Under the pieces are notes generated by a model. It was not told where the DNA came from, did no database searches, and saw only the letters and a program-made list of their open reading frames with translations. From Brachionus manjavacas (taxonomy: Eukaryota; Rotifera; Eurotatoria; Ploima; Brachionidae), in NCBI GenBank assembly GCA_019054805.1, contig JAHQIY010000007.1, positions 1,245,501 to 1,309,500 of the forward strand: 64,000 bases of DNA. Direction: 5' to 3'. A program made the translations under genes and the position numbers. Shown here one piece after another: positions 1-11,293 of the stretch (position 1 is the stretch's first letter; every line of letters begins with the position of its first letter).

Positions 1-182
1 TAAAAAATTAACTTTATTGTCTGGAAAAAAGCTTCACAATGATAACGGATAAAAAATTGTCAATAAATTAATAAATTACTCATTTAAATAAAATACACAA
101 ATACTTTCATAAATACCTTCAATACCTTCATTTTTAACGAACTTTTTTTAAGAAAATGAAAAAAAATATATTTTTTGTCTTT

Positions 183-345
183 CTACAAAAATGGCCGAGT
201 CTGATATTCTTTGTTAAACGCTTTGTACAGTTGGTCCGGTACGGTGTCGCCGATGGTACGATTTTCCGTCAAGATTTTTGGGACATTGTCGTTTTTAAAA
301 TACCTCTTGTAAATCATCAGTAGCAAATAATAAAATAATTGATGG
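183..345 (-). CDS. Possible last exon of an unknown minus-strand gene
   Basis: Reading leftwards from an AG acceptor at 347-346, one frame stays open for about 53 codons and ends at TAG (185-183). The peptide starts with a hydrophobic stretch (HQLFYYLLLMIYKRYF) and continues with a polar tail containing NVPKILTENRTIGDTVPD. I do not recognise the family. Its composition looks more like protein than the surrounding DNA. The plus strand is also open here for about 47 codons, but that reading is poorer. Upstream exons would have to lie to the right, interleaved with the plus-strand MYND gene, and I found none. It may therefore be a nested gene, an exon remnant or chance. Confidence 0.35.
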
Positions 346-754
346 CTTTTAAAATCAAAAATAACAACAAAATGAATGAAAATTTTTTTATTTTTTTTGA
401 ATATTTTTGAATGCCCTAATGAATCTTAAAAGGAGAAATTATAAAGCTAAAGCTTAACTAAATTTCAAGTTTACTTTTTAAAAAAAGTTTATGAGTAAAG
501 TCTTTTATTTGACAAATTTTGATTATTTGCAGATTTATTTTTCATTACGACTAATTTTTCTTTTTTGAAACCAAAAAATAAAATAAAAAACCTATTAAAG
601 CCATAATAAATAAGTTAGAAAGTCGAACTAAGAGTCCACTTATGTTTCTTTTGTATTTTTGAACTAGATATTTACAAAAAAAGTCTAATCTACTTTAAAT
701 TTTGCACTCAAACTTTCTAAAAAAACCAAGGCAAATTTTTGATTCTTTAATTAA
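346..754. other. AT-rich spacer
   Basis: Homopolymer-rich A/T sequence. I see no coding exon, RNA gene or repeat here. It may be intron of the MYND gene that starts to its right. Confidence 0.5.
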
Positions 755-1896
755 TTAGCTAATAAGAAATATAATTGGGGGACGTCAATCCGTTCCAAAA
801 AATCAGATGAGGACACCGAGCAAAAAGTTGAGAAAAAACTGATGAAATGGTGCTACTTTTGTGGTCGATCAGTGGGTGTAAAGCTAATGCCATGCTCTAG
901 GTGCAAAAAAGTATTCTACTGTAGCAATAACTGTAAGCAAAGAGGCTGGAATGAACTTCACAAAAATGAATGTGAACTCCCCGAATCAAGTAAATTATTT
1001 TTATATTTCGCTCAAATATTTCACGTTTTGAATGTAAATCACCATTCACATTTTTTTTAAAAGCAAAAAAGCATCGTTACCTTGATGAAGATTCTCAAAA
1101 ATATGGCCCACCACTTTTGTCCGAGTACAAGACAAAAAAGCCAAGCCCTTCAAAAGTAAAGGACATTTTAAAAAAGGCTTGCCGATTGAGGAAAAATACT
1201 ATTTTAAAACTAATCAAAAACTAAGTTTCTTTGAAAACCAGGTTAATGATTCAGATGATGGTCTGTTGCAGACTTTAACAGAACAAAAATTAGGTTATTT
1301 TAGAAACGTTTTTATTACGCTTTTTATTTAAATAATTAGAATTAATGTTGTGAAATTATCTAAATCTTAACTTTTAGATTTGAAACTCTTTTTAAAACTA
1401 TTTAAGAACTAAAAATCATAATTTTGTGAATGTTAATGATTTGCTAAGCGCCTAAAAATCAAGCGTAACGCATGATCTAAGCTTAATCTTACACTAACCC
1501 TATATTTTATCTAAATTTAATTCTTTTTTTTAATAATTAATAGCTCTACGGAATAAATCAGCACTCAAAGTATGAATCTTATCATTTAAAAAAAATTCAA
1601 CCAAAAAATTTAATGAAATTTAATGTGCAGTTATAGGATATTAAATGGTCATATGGTTCTTAAATGAAGCATCTGCATTTTTAATGAGATTTTTAATTAG
1701 ATTTTTTGGTTTTAAATATTGTTTATTTATAAAAATGAGTATTTAAATATTGTTGATTTTTAAAGAATCGCGGGAAATCGGGAACCAGCAAAAAGAAGTG
1801 GCATCGATTGGCACTGATCGAAACTTTAGTTTTGGAGGCCATAAAATTACCACCAATACTGACTTTAATGGACCTGATAACTACAGCTACAATTGA
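755..1896 (+). CDS. MYND zinc-finger protein, 3' exons
   Basis: Three exons are visible. Exon A (open from about 755 to 989) encodes a basic and acidic lead-in and then a complete MYND finger, CYFC-CSRC-YCSNNC with the closing H and C (WNELHKNEC); MYND fingers bind proline-rich partner peptides. Exon B is 1064-1293 and exon C 1766-1896, ending at TGA with a tail containing FSFGGHKITTNTDF. All junctions are GT-AG. The reading frame entering exon B differs from the one its donor and exon C require: one base appears to be missing in an A-run of exon B, so this is either an assembly indel or a recent lesion. The spacing CxxCGRSxGVxLxxCxRC recalls the C-terminal MYND of ANKMY1-type proteins, but no ankyrin or MORN repeats lie in the window. 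The true 5' end is probably to the left of the window. Confidence 0.72.
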
Positions 1897-4800
1897 TCAA
1901 TAATGCCATTTTATTATATTTTCCTAGAATAAATCTAATTTGTACATAAGACAATTTTTATAGGACCAAAATTTTTATTATACTTTTGAAGTTTTTTTTA
2001 ATAAAAGAAATTATATTTTTATATTTTTTGACTCTGATATCAAGGAGCCAGGCTTTACCTCTAATGATTCTTTAAAAGAAATCCAGAAAAACACGTGAAA
2101 ATTAGAATTAAAAAATATTAACAAGAATAAGTAAATAAATTTTTATAAATATTATAAAAAGAGTAGAATTGTAAGAATCCACAATATAAATTTAAAAAAA
2201 TAAAAACGATGTATAGAAAAATGAATTCGATTACGAACAAAAATTAAGAAAGAACGAATGAGAATGATTTTCGATTTGTAATAATTCATTAAATTTTATT
2301 TTTATCTATTAGGAATAAATTATTTCAGCTTATCTAAATAAATACAATTTAAATCTATTTTAAATTTTAATATTAAAAATTCACTAGAATCAAATTTTAT
2401 TTTTTAACATATAAGATTGGTACAAATAAAATTTAAAATTTAATCATAATTTAGTCGATTAAGTTTATATAAGCAGTAAAACTGCAATTTAATGATCCTG
2501 AAAGTGCTATACGTATTCCAGTCAAGTCAAATAAGTGCTTTTTTCTAATTTTTTTAATAATTCTAATTTTTTTTGTGCACATGTATCTGTAGGTCAATTA
2601 AAAAACAATTATTAAAACAGGTTTAAAAAAATCTTAACTATAAATTTATTAATTTTCTACAATTTTTAGGCCTTATTTATTGCAATCAAATGTATGTAAT
2701 TAAACTTTTTGATTTTTTAAAACTAAAATATTTATTTAGAATTTAATTTTGTTTTGAAATTTGAAAATATTAAAATCTCCTATCAACAAAAAATTATATT
2801 CATAATCGATCGAAGGATCCTTTTGACCCTTTGTTAGCTTGAATTTAAATTGTTCCTAAGGCTATTTTAGACAAGACCATAATAATCTGTAACCACAAAA
2901 AAAGTAAATTATAGAACTAATTTAAGAAAACAACCATAAATTAAATTTTCAATAATAGATTCAGTTTTTTTTCACTAATCTAGTTATTTTACCAATTATT
3001 TTTATTCTAAACCATATTTTGATTACAATAATCATAAATTTTATTTAAAAAAATATCAAAAGAAATATAAAAAATAGCAAAATAAAAATAAACTTTTGCT
3101 TTATTTATTCAAATAAAAAAGAATTTTTGTTTTTTAAACTGTGTGTCACAAATTTTACATTTCTTGATATTTTCGAATCTTTTATCATTATAAACAATAA
3201 ATAATCCTCTAAGATTATACATTGTTTACTTTTATGGATTGGTAATATTATCGCTTTTTAGATATATTTGTTACATGTCTTTTAATAAAATACACGTAAA
3301 AAATGAATAAAATTTTGTAAAAAAATTAAATTTCTATTTAGCTTTTTGAATTTTAAGTTTTTGTTTTTATTTTGGAAGATTTTGAATTAAATTTGTACCA
3401 TAATTAAACTAGATTTTTTTGCCAGAATTCTAGGAAATCATATCTTTGAGTGTTAAATAAATGACTTTTGAATTATTAAAAAATTTACATAGATCTTTCC
3501 AATGTTTTTTTGTTCATCTCCTTTTTTAAATAATTTTTCACGCATCTTGCACTTAACTAGACTATTTTATTCGAAAAAGTTTTATTTTTTTTCGAACAAA
3601 TTAATCTTTTAACTGTTAAACTGTTCCTTTTTTTAATTTTATTTTCTCCTTTAGACCAGTCAATCATACTTTATTTTCCAATATAGTATAAAACCATAAT
3701 CTTTTAAACGTAATAACGCCTTTAGAATAATTGAAAAAATTTAAAAATCTAATAAAGTAAGTTTTAGGAAGAAAATTTTATTCTTCTAATGATCCCCTTA
3801 AACTAATTTCTTTATTGACTAAAAAAATTGATTCTGCTACATAAACTAACATTTTCATAGCTCTGGATTTTAAAAATCTGTACGAGCTGTCTTTTATTAG
3901 TCTTTCAAATTAATTTGATATTTAAAATTTTTTTATCTAGATCTTTTTCTTAGGTGGTTTTAGGATTTTTTTATATAATTTTTTAACTAAATAAGTATTT
4001 TGATTAAAATAATTTATCTAGTCAGTCTTTTAGAAGCACAATCTGTCCATCTTTGGTCCAGTTTACTGTTTATGACGTTTGATTAGTATTCCTTAAATAT
4101 TCATAAATTTGTTTGGAAAAACATTTTTTTTGTAGAAAAAAATTTCAAAAAATGGATTTCACTTAATTTCCATAACCACATTCTTTGTGTTAAACGCTTA
4201 AACTATATTTTAAAATAAATTAAAAGTTTCGGATTTTTCTTAGAAACCCTTGTCAATTAAGTTTTAGTAATTTTTAAAAGCTCTATCAACAGGACAGATC
4301 AGAATTTTGTATAATTTTACGTTCTAGATCTCTTGTATTCCTAAGAACAAATTATTTTTTATTTTAGCTTTTTTTTGAAGAGGAATGAAGTTTTCCTCTA
4401 TTAAAACCGTGAGACTTATAGATAATTGCTTGACTTGTCTCTACAGTTAGCAAATTTTGAAAAAAGAGTCTTGATAGACCATTTCGGATAAAATATCATG
4501 CCATTTATTTAAAGTTCGATTCCTGAATACAAAACACAAAAATTTAATATTTATATTTAAATCCTCCGATATTAAAAATCTTTTTTATTATAAACACAAT
4601 TAATTTTATTTTATTGTTTAACTTTTAATATTCTCTTAAGTATGAATTATTTGAAAAATAATATTAAAGTTAAAGTTAAATTTTTCATGAAATATCATGA
4701 TTAAATCTCAAAAGGTAAAACCCTAAAATTAAAAACTATATAACTTTAAAGTTTATTTAAATTTCATTAAAATCAATACGTTCAATCTAGTTTTTAATTT

Positions 4801-4953
4801 CAATTTTAAGTATCAAATAATTTTTTTCTATAATTGATAAATTTTAATCAGTTTATTTAGCTATTATTTGCCAAAATATCAATTTTTAAAAATTGAAATA
4901 TAAATTTCTATGACTTTCTAAATTAAACTCTATGAATATTCTAAATTATTAAA
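1897..4953. other. Intergenic, AT-rich, no gene seen
   Basis: About 3 kb of low-complexity A/T sequence with frequent stops in all six frames. I recognise no exon, RNA gene or mobile element. The last few hundred bases precede the lectin-like gene and presumably carry its promoter, but no distinct element stands out. Confidence 0.6.
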
Positions 4954-5729
4954 ATGAAGCTGTTGTTAATAAATTTTTTTCTTATTTTGAATCTTGACTT
5001 TAAAAGATGCATCGAAAGCCCCAGGAAAGTGTTGTGGTTTTTGTTCGATCACCCAATCGATCCACAGTCTGAATTCTATTGTCCACAAAAGCATACAGCC
5101 ACAAAAATCGAAGATCTATGTTACTATTTTTATCTCTACAAAAAAATGCACAAATCGGCCCAAGAGGCATGTGAAAAAGTGAGTCACAGATTAGCCGAAA
5201 TAGACAGCATCCAAACCTGGCAAACTCTTTTGAAACCATGAGCAAATTTTTCAATTCCAATAAAATCAAGAACCTTCGTTTTCACATGGGCTTAGTTAAT
5301 TTGAAGGACAAAAATTTGTACTGGGCCAACACCAGTGCTTTAGTGGACCAAGAACTAATGTGCCAAAAGATTCCAGGTCGATCTTTCTACGCCATTGACC
5401 ATAACTCAAGCTGTATTGAACTAATCCACAATGACCCCCATTACCAATCTTTGAACGGTCTGGACACTTGTCTAAAATTGATCGATTGTCATCATGTGCG
5501 CTACGCCATTTGTGAATGGCGCGGAGACTCGATTAAGAGCTATAATCTGGAGCTCAGGTCCCAGTTGATTAATTCTTACATATCTATATTGGTGGTCGTA
5601 TGTCTATTCTGTTTCATGTGGATTATTTTGTACAATTATCACGCCAGAAGAGTAAACAGTATTATTTCTAAAGCTTGTGCTGATTATTTGGAAGAAGAGA
5701 AAATATTTAATCTCAGAACCCGGGATTAA
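4954..5729 (+). CDS. C-type-lectin-like type I membrane protein
   Basis: Starts at ATG 4954 with a hydrophobic signal peptide (MKLLLINFFLILNLDF). A C-type-lectin-like fold follows: DLCYYFYLYKKMHKSAQEAC with the typical helix-1 pattern and conserved cysteines, then the MGLVN strand, and a C-terminal block with cysteines ending YAICEW. Near residue 210 there is one membrane helix (SYISILVVVCLFCFMWIIL), followed by a short basic cytoplasmic tail. The gene has no intron, about 258 residues. The first and second halves are in different frames: around 5229-5237 one T appears to be missing from a T-run, after which the lectin fold continues without loss, so an assembly indel is more likely than a dead gene. 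I see no EPN or QPD sugar-binding triplet, so sugar binding is doubtful and a recognition or adhesion role is inferred. Confidence 0.78.
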
Positions 5730-6733
5730 AAAATGATATCGGAAAAAATTTATCCCCAGGATTTTCCTTTCAATACAAGTTCAAATAATTCTTATTTCGT
5801 GCCTTTTAAAGATATTTATTAATTAACCTTGTTTAGCATTTGAAAAAAAAAACACGGAAAATTTCGCCGAATTTCGAGCATTGAGAATACACGCCCGAGG
5901 GGCTTAAGATCCAATATAAATCGATTAAGGATTATTGTTGAATGCAAATAATCAAACAAGAGTCGGATGTTTAGGCTGCAAGTTTGAAAATTAAATATAT
6001 AATGATTAATGTGCTGTTGAATCAATAATTTTTTATTTTCATCGTTTTACACGGAAAACATGCCCATTAAAAATCCATATTCTGGTCGTACGCAATGCTA
6101 AGGAGGCTCTGAAACAATTTCTAAATATTTATTAATCCCGATTATATTTGGTTTCGATAGGCATACAAAAATTCGGTATCCATATCAATATTTAAACTCA
6201 TAAGCAAACAAAATGTTCTTATTTATTTTTATTAATATTTAATACTTAGATTTGATGGATTTTAAATGTGTTCAAGGCAAAAGTCTTGATCATTTTTCGG
6301 CAAATAGAGTTAAGATTTGCAAAATTAAATTATAAAAATAGAGTTAAATTGTTTTTATTGTTTAAAAAATTAAATTGTCAACTATTTTCAAAATTGTGTC
6401 CCAAATTTTTTCAAAATTAATTCCTTAATCCTAAGATGATTGAAAAAGATAACTTTTTCACTAAACTTTGTGAATATTTATCACTAGACTTAAGAGCTAC
6501 CGAATTTTAAGGATAAAAAATATAAATAAGCAAATTTTTTATAAGATTTAAGGTGATTTTAGACACACAATTAAAAGACTCAAACAAGTAACTAGATAAT
6601 AAAATGAAATGTAAAAATAGAAATTTTCTTCTTATTTTGCACTTAAATTTAACATTTTAATCTCTTATCAAAATTTTTGAAAGCAATTTTTTTGGAACCC
6701 CTTTATAAAATATATGAACCCTAAATGTTTTTT

Positions 6734-6765
6734 ATTAAAAGCAGTATTTCAATACTGCTTTTAAT
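6734..6765. repeat. Perfect 15-bp inverted repeat
   Basis: ATTAAAAGCAGTATT is followed after two bases (TC) by its exact reverse complement. It is not next to a gene end, so a terminator role is not supported. It may be the relic of a fold-back element or a cruciform-prone site. Confidence 0.85.
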
Positions 6766-7772
6766 ATATACTTGAGCTTTAAGGCAAAAAATTGGTTTTT
6801 CAAGTGTAAAAGAAATTAAATATCATTTTTTTTTAATTTTTAATATTTAATTTAGCGAAATTTGTCAGCACAAATTTCAAAAAGATATTTCTGGGTAATA
6901 ATCTTTTTTTTCTAAAATTAAAAAAGAAATTAATTGTTTTTTAACTTTGGAAAAAAATAATGTCTCAGCTTTTCTGTTAAAATCTATTTGATTTATCTTT
7001 AATTAGTAGAAAAATAATTTGAGATTGGTGAAAATTTTTATCGGTATGTATTGGTATTTATTTTTCGGTAAAACTAAAAGAACAAGAAAAGGAAATGAGA
7101 TCATTGTTGATTTTTGATGATTAGGACACCCAAATAAGTTAAAGGGTGTATTTAAATTTTGGCCAATTTTTTAATTGGGTTTTTATTTACGGAAATTTGA
7201 AATACCAAAAGGTAATGAGATCATTTTGGTCAATAAAGTCAAAACAATTATTTGCTCTTTAGTAAGTTGGCGTGTACTATTTAAATTTGGTCTTAGCGTA
7301 TCAAGAAAAATTTATTTCATAACCAATCTTAAATTATTCATTAGACTAAGGCTAGAAGCTAGTTTTTCAAAAATCAGATAAGTCAGTGACGGATCTGAAC
7401 GCACGCAATATTAAGATTATCATCAAGATTAGAACTGGGTAGAAAAACTAAATTCATGTTACGTAACGTTCAGAAAAGTATAAATTGGTCAACAAATTTG
7501 GTACAATCATAAGCAAAATTTTCTATTTTCTATTCAAATATGTGAATTGCTTTTCAAATGCTTACTATTAATAACACAAAATTAAATTTAAATATTTTAT
7601 TTTATTTTAGGAAATTAAGATTTTTCGAGTTTCAAAGCTGTCGTGTGCCATTAAAATTGGTACCAAATTTGCAAAATATCTTCGGACAAAAATCAAATTA
7701 AGATTTAAGTTTGACTTTTCGAAAATATCTTGCTCTCATTTCAAGAAATGCAAATATTATTTTTTTATTTAG

Positions 7773-7875
7773 AAAACACTACAGAGACTCTAGTTTTGTG
7801 GAGTCCATATGCATTTGTGTCAAAACCGCTCAAAGTGGATCGAGTGAAGTTCAATAAATCAATCGATCCGCTCAG
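7773..7875 (+). other. Isolated exon-like block
   Basis: Flanked by AG (7771-7772) and GT (7876-7877), open in one frame for 33 codons, and visibly richer in G/C than its surroundings. The peptide includes LVLWSPYAFVSKPLKVDRV. I do not recognise the family and found no partner exons nearby, so this could be an orphan exon of an undetected gene, a pseudogene scrap or chance. Confidence 0.25.
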
Positions 7876-10800
7876 GTTGATTTAATAAAATTTAAGTTTT
7901 TTTTTGTTGAAATTTATTCAAAGAGACATTTGATAAAAATCAGTATTCTAATTGATTTGAATTAGCACGCATTTTAATGTTAGAGCATGCAGTTTCTATA
8001 AAGGCTGACTTGAATTTGATCTAAAGAGTCCATAAAAAAACTAGACCATTCGATGTCTACTTGAATTAAAATTTTAATTAAAAAATCAAAAATTTATTAG
8101 CCTCGTTATATATGTGGTAAACTAATGTTAGACATAAAGTATTGTGAACTAGAAAGATTCGTGTTTATTAAGCTTGACATTATTTTACGTAGTTTAGTAG
8201 CTTTTTTAAAAATAATTTATTTTGGGTCGAGATACTTTGGCTTTTCAAACGGAGACACTCGTTAGTGGTAGTCGATAATTAGCCGAAAATAGTCTAATTT
8301 TTTGGGTAAATAGCAAATAGAAAAATAAATTGACCTACACGATATGAATCAATTTAGGGCCACTTTGGAAAATTGTGTCTCATTGATCTGAACCAAAGAT
8401 GCGAAAATCGAGCAGAAAATCTAGATTTTTTTTTCCGCAAATATTTTTTCATACTCAATAAATGTTACATAACTCATTTAATTTTGAGTCTTTTTTATTT
8501 CTTAAATTTATTTCATATCGATTGAACTATCAGAAATATTTCTATAACAGTAAGAGTTTATTTGGTTTCGAGTCAAATTTCAGAGTAAACAAAACTTATT
8601 TTAAGCAGCTATCGTTAATGAAAGTTAAATAAATGAAAAGTGGTTTTATTAAAAAATTAAAAAAAATAGACCTCAATTCAAGAGTTAGATAGAAATTTTA
8701 ACATTTTGTTTTTAAAAAAAAATGGAAAATTTAATCATAATTTAATTTTGGCACATTAAGCTCAATCTTAAAAGCTAATAATTACTTTTTAAGTCACGAA
8801 TTTTTAGAACTTTTTTAAATATTTAAACTGAATATTAAAATTAATTTATTTTTAATGTACAATTTAAAAAAGTCTAAATAACCTGAAATTTCAGTTTTTT
8901 TTTTGGATTTTAATTAATCAAATTTCGAGCACTTAAATTTTTAAAAATTGGCTAAGGATTATAACAAGTATTCAAGGGACACAAATCGTTTAGCCATTTA
9001 AAGTAATTTTTTTCATTTAGTCAAAGTTTAAAAGCAAAAATTTAATTTTGAATTCAAGATTAATTGTTTGATTCGGATAAACATTGGTAACTCGGGGATT
9101 ATAATTAGTTGAAATATTTATATCTATTGATCCCACTGAAGTCTAACATTAGTCATAATCCAGAGTTAGACTTTAAATTCTCTCTAGAATCTAAAAATAA
9201 TTTTTTATTTCACAACTTATGTAATTGTAATTAATTTTGAGATATTGTTAGTCATTAAATATTTGCGATCGAAAGCGAAAAATTTCGTGCAAATTAATCG
9301 TTAATTCCTTATTTTTAAATTAGCGTAAAAAAGCGAACACTAAGCAAAGTCTTATGAGAAATTTTTAATTTATGGAATTATACGTGTTTAATTAATTAGG
9401 GCCATATTTCTTGTTAAATATAAAAGAAATGCAAGCATATATCATTTTTGGTTACCATAGCCTTAAGTTTTTTTTTCTTCAATTGTTGATTAGTATTCTC
9501 ATAAATTTTATCACACAAAGTTAAATTTATAAAATATTTATTCAAGTTAGTTGGGACTCTCAAACACTTGGAACTAAATCACCGAATCGACAACTATCAA
9601 TCCATTTTGTATCTCAAAGTATTTTTGTTTTAAATATTTTCTTTGTCCGCACCATTGACCGGCAATGTTCCATCGGTAAATGGCCCGAGTTAAATAAATT
9701 TCGAGCAGTTGAGAGGCGTTGCAAGAAAATTTCAAAGTCTTCTAAATCATGCGGTCTTGAGGCTTAATGACTTCATTAAACCAAATTATAATACCTAATG
9801 GGTAAAGCTTATTTTTGTTGTTACTAAATTTATTAATTTTTTATACTCCAAAATTATAATTATTCAAACACTTGTTCTGAAAATTTGGCTACAAGTAACC
9901 CGTCATTTTAAAAAGATATTTTTCTATTTTAAACTAAGATTTTCAAAGTCTGAACAATATTCATCACTTTTAAATTTTTGTAACTAGATCATCGGCCCAG
10001 CATGGTAATGAGGTCCAAACTATTCGAAAGCGACAATTGTCGCTCGAAAATTTTTAAATTTAGATCATTTGCACCTTAAAGCGGTAATTTTGCATAAATT
10101 TTTTTTGTTTGAATTTGAGCTTTAATACTGCTCAGCAATCTTATTTTATTGTCATTTGATGGCTATTGTTCATAGTTCTCATAGTTTTTTTAGGTCCAAT
10201 AGTCAAATTTTTTTTTTAATGCATATTTTTTATAGTGAGAATTTCACACGACCCTACTGAAAATAAATGATTTGAAAAATTTTTTATAGATAAATTTCAA
10301 TGGCAGTTCTAAAGAAGAATTTTTTTCTGACCATAAACTCTTTTTTTTTTTAGTAGAATGAAGTATTTAAATGGCAGAACGGCAACAAGTTTTGCTCAAA
10401 TTAGACAACTAATTAATAAAAATGAAAACTTAATTTTTTTGTTGTTAAAAAAATTTAAATAAATTTAAGATTCATAAATTGGCGAACCTTAAGAATTAAA
10501 TAATTTTTTCAAAATGACTAAATTTTTGTTTGATAGGATTTTTTCGTCTTTCTGTATATTTGACAAGCTTTTCAAATAAAGATGAATATTATTCAATTTT
10601 TTCAGATAAAATTTTTTGTATTAAATAATCTTAGCGCTGAGGTTGTCATTAAGAGTGCTACACAAGCGGTTGTCATTAATTTTCACTTTTAACAACCATT
10701 TAAATCAAGATACTCGGCTCAAAATATTTTCAAAATTTAATTCTATTTTCTTTGAGTAGGAGACAATTTTTACCTTGAGTTTAGAAATTTTTTCGACACC

Positions 10801-11293
10801 TAAGACTGCTCTGTCTGAAAAAAGCTCAACTCGAAGAATCCGATGTGTGAGCAAGAGGTGGTACTTGACATGGAAAGATTGGGTCAAGATTTTCATATCT
10901 TTTTTTAAATCAAAAATCAAAAACACGGCAAAAAAGCCTAAATTAACTTAACCCACGATTTTGCTTGTTGGTATTAAGGCTTATTCGCATATAGACAAAG
11001 AGAATGTTTTAAAGCCGATTAGTTGAACATGCTGGTCGTGTACCTAAAAGTGCACATAAATGTGATTTTTTACAATTTAGTAAAATTAGGGCTTTACCAA
11101 ATGATTAATGAAAATTTATTTTCTAGCTTTAAAGATTATTAAAGCGACACAACAATCGAATTAATTTAATTCTTGATTTAATAGTCAACTAAACATTGAT
11201 AATGGTTTGTGACTACCTTTAGCCTAAATGACAAATAAAAATTGGTTTTTGTCTTATTTAGATAGAGTTAAATGTTATATCGAAAAATAAAAA

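Larger units (their letters stand above)
5730..11293. other. Intergenic, AT-rich
   Basis: About 5.5 kb without a supported gene. It contains a perfect 15-bp palindrome (6734-6765), an imperfect duplication around the motif AATGAGATCATT (about 7080-7165 and 7195-7290), and one isolated exon-like block (7773-7875). Several 60-80 codon open frames occur but look like chance in such AT-rich DNA. The last few hundred bases should hold the myosin promoter and 5' UTR. Confidence 0.55.

Noticed and set aside
1108-1190. Tiny intron as an explanation of the frame change in the MYND gene
   Set aside because: The only GT-AG pair that could help is about 23 bases, too short for the spliceosome; a homopolymer indel is simpler.
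9510-9771. Open frame of about 80 codons, plus strand
   Set aside because: Length is within chance expectation for a 64-kb AT-rich window and it has no start codon near its left end.
10690-10946. Overlapping open frames on both strands
   Set aside because: Both strands are open over the same stretch and neither has splice partners or a known motif.
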